From contig NC_087063.1 of NCBI RefSeq assembly GCF_963678635.1, positions 84,057,574 to 84,121,573 of the forward strand: a stretch of DNA of 64,000 bases. The letters run 5' to 3'. Source of the DNA: Symsagittifera roscoffensis (lineage: Eukaryota; Xenacoelomorpha; Acoela; Convolutidae). Shown here piece by piece: positions 59,701-64,000 of this stretch (position 1 is the stretch's first letter; each line of letters opens with the position of its first letter). A model generated the notes under the pieces. The model was not told the origin of the DNA. It made no database searches and saw only the letters and a program-made list of their open reading frames with translations. Made by a program: the position numbers and the translations under genes.

Positions 59701-61320
59701 GCAGACCTCACGAGTACTCAAGTAAGATATCAATGAATCCATTCCTCTCCACTCTAGTATCCTCACTCACCACTGTCGCCCTCAGCAGACCTCACGAGTA
59801 CTCAAGTAAGTTATCAATGAATCCATTCCTCTCCACTCTAGTATCCTCACTCACCACTGTCGCCCTCAGCAGACCTCACGATTACTCAAGTAGGATATTA
59901 ATGAATCCATTCCTCTCCATTCTAGTATCCTCACTCACCACTGTCGCCCTCAGCAGACCTCACGAGTACTCAAGTAAGATATCAATGAATCCATTCCTCT
60001 CCACTCTAGTATCCTCACTTACCACTGTCGCCCTCAGCAGACTTCACGAGTACTCAAGTAAGATATCAATGAATCCATTCCTCTCCACTCGTGTATCCTC
60101 AGTCACCACTGTCGCCCTCAGCAGACTTCACGAGTACTCAAGTAAGATATCAATGAATCCATTCCTCTCCACTCTAGTATCCTCACTCACCACTGTTGCC
60201 CTCAGCAGACCTCACGAGTACTCAAGTAAGATATCAATGAATCCATTCCTCTCCACTCTAGGATCCTCACTTACCACTGTCGCCCTCAGCAGACCTCACC
60301 AGTACTCAAGTAAGATAACAATGAATCCATTCCTCTCCACTCTAGTATCCTCACTCACCACTGTTGCCCTCAGCAGACCTCACGAGTACTCAAGTAAGCT
60401 ATCAATGAATCCATTCCTCTCCACTCTAGTATCCTCACTCACCACTGTTGCCCTCAGCAGACCTCACGAGTACTCAAGTAAGATATCAATGAATCCATTC
60501 CTCTCCACTCTAGTATCCTCACTCACCACTGTTGCCCTCAGCAGACCTCACGAGTACTCAAGTAAGCTATCAATGAATCCATTCCTCTCCACTCTAGTAT
60601 CCTCACTCACCACTGTCGCCCTCAGCAGACCTCACCAGTACTCAAGTAAGATATCATTGAATCCATTCCTCTCCACTCGTGTATCCTCAGTCACCACCGT
60701 CGCCCTCAGCAGACCTCACGATTACTCAAGTAAGATATCAATGAATCCATTCTTCTCCACTCTAGTATCCTCACTCACCACTGTCGCCCTCAGCAGACTT
60801 CACGAGTACTCAAGTAGGATATTAATGAATCCATTCCTCTCCACTCTAGTATCCTCACTCACCACTGTTGCCCTCAGCAGACCTCACGAGTACTCAAGTA
60901 AGATATCAATGAATCCATTCCTCTCCACTCTAGTATCCTCACTCACCACTGTCGCCCTCAGCAGACCTCACGAGTACTCAAGTAAGATATCAATGAATCC
61001 ATTCCTCTCCACTCTAGTATCCTCACTCACCACTGTCGCCCTCAGCAGACCTCACGATTACACAAGTAGGACATTAATGAATCCATTCCTCTCCACTCTA
61101 GTATCTTCACTCACCACTGTCGCCCTCAGCAGACCTCACGAGTACTCAAGTAAGATATCAATGAATCCATTCCTCTCCACTCTAGTATCCTCACTTACCA
61201 CTGTCGACCTCAGCAGACTTCACGAGTACTCAAGTAAGATATCAATGAATCCATTCCTCTCCACTCTAGTATCCTCACTCACCACTGTTGCCCTCAGCAG
61301 ACCTCACGAGTACTCAAGTA

Positions 61321-62950
61321 AGATATCAATGAATCCTTTCCTCTCCACTCTAGTATCCTCACTTACCACTGTCGCCCTCAGCAGACTTCACGAGTACTCA
61401 AGTAAGATATCAATGAATCGATTCCTCTCCACTCTAGTATCCTCACTCACCACAGTCGCCCTCAGCAGACCTCACGAGTACTCAAGTAAGATATCAATGA
61501 ATCCATTCCTCTCCACTCTAATATCCTCACTCACCACTGTCGCCCTCAGCAGACCTCACGATTACTCAAGTAAGATATCAATGAATCCATTGCTCTCCAC
61601 TCTATTATCCTCACTCACCACTGTCGCCCTCAGCAGACCTCACGAGTACTCAAGTAAGATATCAATGAATCCATTGCTCTCCACTCTAGTATCCTCACTC
61701 ACCACTGTCGCCCTCAGCAGACCTCACGAGTACTCAAGAAAGATATCAATGAATCGATTCCTCTCCACTCTAGTATCCTCACTCACCACTGTCGCCCTCA
61801 GCAGACCTCACGAGTACTCAAGTAAGATATCAATGAATCCATTCCTCTCCATTCTAGTATCCTTACTCACCACTGTCGCCCTCAGCAGACCTCACGAGTA
61901 CTCAAATAGGACATCAATGAATCCATTCCTCTCCACTCTAGTATCCTCACTCACCATTGTCGCCCTCAGCAGACCTCACGAGTACTCAAGTAGGATATTA
62001 ATGAATCCATTCCTCTCCACTCTAGTAATCTCACTCACCACTGTCGCCCTCAGCAGACCTCACGAGTACTCAAGTAAGATATCAATGAATCCATTCCTCT
62101 CCACTCTAGTATCCTCACTTACCACTGTCGCCCTCAGCAGACTTCACGAGTACTCAAGTAAGATATCAATGAATCCTTTCCTCTCCACTCTAGTATCCTC
62201 ACTTACCACTGTCGCCCTCAGCAGACTTCACGAGTACTCAAGTAAGATATCAATGAATCGATTCCTCTCCACTCTAGTATCCTCACTCACCACAGTCGCC
62301 CTCAGCAGACCTCACGAGTACTCAAGTAAGATATCAATGAATCCATTCCTCTCCACTCTAATATCCTCACTCACCACTGTCGCCCTCAGCAGACCTCACG
62401 ATTACTCAAGTAAGATATCAATGAATCCATTGCTCTCCACTCTATTATCCTCACTCACCACTGTCGCCCTCAGCAGACCTCACGAGTACTCAAGTAAGAT
62501 ATCAATGAATCCATTGCTCTCCACTCTAGTATCCTCACTCACCACTGTCGCCCTCAGCAGACCTCACGAGTACTCAAGAAAGATATCAATGAATCGATTC
62601 CTCTCCACTCTAGTATCCTCACTCACCACTGTCGCCCTCAGCAGACCTCACGAGTAATCAAGTAAGATATCAATGAATCCATTCCTCTCCATTCTAGTAT
62701 CCTTACTCACCACTGTCGCCCTCAGCAGACCTCACGAGTACTCAAATAGGACATCAATGAATCCATTCCTCTCCACTCTAGTATCCTCACTCACCATTGT
62801 CGCCCTCAGCAGACCTCACGAGTACTCAAGTAGGATATTAATGAATCCATTCCTCTCCACTCTAGTAATCTCACTCACCACTGTCGCCCTCAGCAGACCT
62901 CACGAGTACTCAAGTAAGATATCAATGGATCCATTCCTCTCCACTCTAGT
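61321..62950 (+). repeat. Higher-order repeat of 840 bp near the right end
   Basis: TCTATTATCC at 61602 and 62442 and the CAAGAAAGATATC variant at 61736 and 62576 are 840 bp apart with the same order of units between. The second block differs by a TAA stop near 62655. Confidence 0.75.
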
Positions 62951-64000
62951 ATCCTCACTTACCACTGTCGCCCTCAGCAGACTTCACGAGTACTCAAGTA
63001 AGATATCAATGAATCCATTCCTCTCCACTCTAGTATCCTCACTCACCACTGTTGCCCTCAGCAGACCTCACGAGTACTCAAGTAAGATATCAATGAATCC
63101 ATTCCTCTCCACTCTAGTATCCTCACTTACCACTGTCGCCCTCAGCAGACCTCACCAGTACTCAAGTAAGATATCAATGAATCCATTCCTATCCACTCTA
63201 GTATCCTCACTCACCACTGTTGCCCTCAGCAGACCTCACGAGTACTCAAGTAAGCTATCAATGAATCCATTCCTCTCCACTCTAGTATCCTCACTCACCA
63301 CTGTCACCCTCAGCAGACCTCACCAGTACTCAAGTAAGATATCAATGAATCCATTCCTCTCCACTCGTGTATCCTCAGTCACCACTGTCGCCCTCAGCAG
63401 ACCTCACGATTACTCAAGTAAGATATCAATGAATCCATTCTTCTCCACTCTAGTATCCTCACTCACCACTGTCGCCCTCAGCAGACTTCACGAGTACTCA
63501 AGTAGGATATTAATGAATCCATTCCTCTCCACTCTAGTATCCTCACTCACAACTGTTGCCCTCAGCAGACCTCACGAGTACTCAAGTAAGATATCAATGA
63601 ATCCATTCCTCTCCACTCTAGTATCCTCACTCACCACTGTCGCCCTCAGCAGACCTCACGAGTACTCAAGTAAGATATCAATGAATCCATTCCTCTCCAC
63701 TCGTGTATCCTCAGTCACCACTGTCGCCCTCAGCAGACCTCACGATTACTCAAGTAAGATATCAATGAATCCATTCTTCTCCACTCTAGTATCCTCACTT
63801 ACCACTGTCGCCCTCAGCAGACTTCACGAGTACTCAAGTATGATATCAATGAATCCATTCCTCTCCACTCTAGTATCCTCACTCACCACTGTTGCCCTCA
63901 GCAGACCTCACGAGTACTCAAGTAAGATATCATTGAATCCATTCCTCTCCACTCTAGTATCCTCACTTACCACTGTCGCCCTCAGCAGACCTCACCAGTA

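Larger units (their letters stand above)
34381..64000 (+). repeat. Giant 84-bp tandem array, about 352 copies, open at the right edge
   Basis: The unit starts TCAATGAATCCATTCCTCTC and ends CACGAGTACTCAAGTAAGATA; the first, partial unit begins CCTCTCCACTCTAG at 34381. At 84 bp per unit the 29,620 bp hold about 352 copies, all in the same orientation, mostly differing by 0-6 bases. The array is richer in C and T than its flanks. One forward frame is open (28 codons), the other five have a stop in every consensus unit. It includes five one-base deletions (near 35200, 38463, 42504, 54866 and 56209) and about fourteen stop codons, so no single frame crosses it. Local subtypes are evident: Ala-type units (CCGCTCTAG) before 39.2 kb, CGATTCCTC units after 39.5 kb, and CACCAGTAC units only after 59 kb. 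Confidence 0.97.

Noticed and set aside
34381-64000. CRISPR array
   Set aside because: The 84-bp units adjoin without unique spacers, and the context is eukaryotic.

Overview
The window looks like nuclear DNA from an invertebrate animal, perhaps an arthropod. It is AT-rich, has GT-AG introns, has polyadenylation signals and short foldback/MITE-like repeats, and carries remnants of virus-like or transposon-like genes. No rRNA, tRNA, CRISPR array or bacterial-type operon signal was seen. The species cannot be named from the sequence alone.

Layout. (1) 1-2349: two long open frames on the + strand, in the same frame and separated by one TAA. They are unrecognised and less AT-rich than what follows. 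A polypurine tract and an LTR-like stretch with a TATA box (about 2357-2640) come next, so this may be the 3' end of an LTR retroelement. (2) 4160-8374: a compact virus-like block. Five closely packed genes on the - strand include a PC4-like protein, a protein with an H-Y-H motif and an RNase H-fold/exonuclease-like protein. They diverge, across about 480 bp, from a + strand gene that ends with a nuclear localisation signal. (3) 8727-10162: a tandem copy of 6753-8729 that has lost about 541 bp, including the shared promoter. (4) 11433-16369: a decayed protein-primed family B DNA polymerase gene with N-terminal C2H2 fingers, an endonuclease VII-like zinc cluster, all the main exonuclease and polymerase motifs, two in-frame stops, one clear intron and an acidic tail. 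Three E2F-like sites lie just upstream. (5) 16.4-34.2 kb: mostly non-coding AT-rich DNA holding a 28-30 bp minisatellite, three related MITE-like elements, two foldback elements, a 3 x 72 bp tandem repeat, and one substantial unrecognised gene or exon on the - strand (23466-25079). (6) 34381-64000: a very large array of an 84-bp unit (about 352 copies) that runs off the right edge. It begins inside an open frame headed by a hydrophobic signal/anchor segment.

How the parts may work together. The polymerase, the putative ssDNA-binding protein, the H-x-H protein and the nuclease-like protein are all replication-type functions. Their tight packing and divergent layout suggest the endogenised remains of one small DNA virus or self-synthesising transposon. 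No integrase, capsid, protease or packaging ATPase was recognised, so the element's class is open. The 84-bp array is a separate phenomenon. Only one of its six frames is open, that frame continues from a unique upstream start codon, and each unit carries a strong splice-donor match and a pyrimidine-rich acceptor match.
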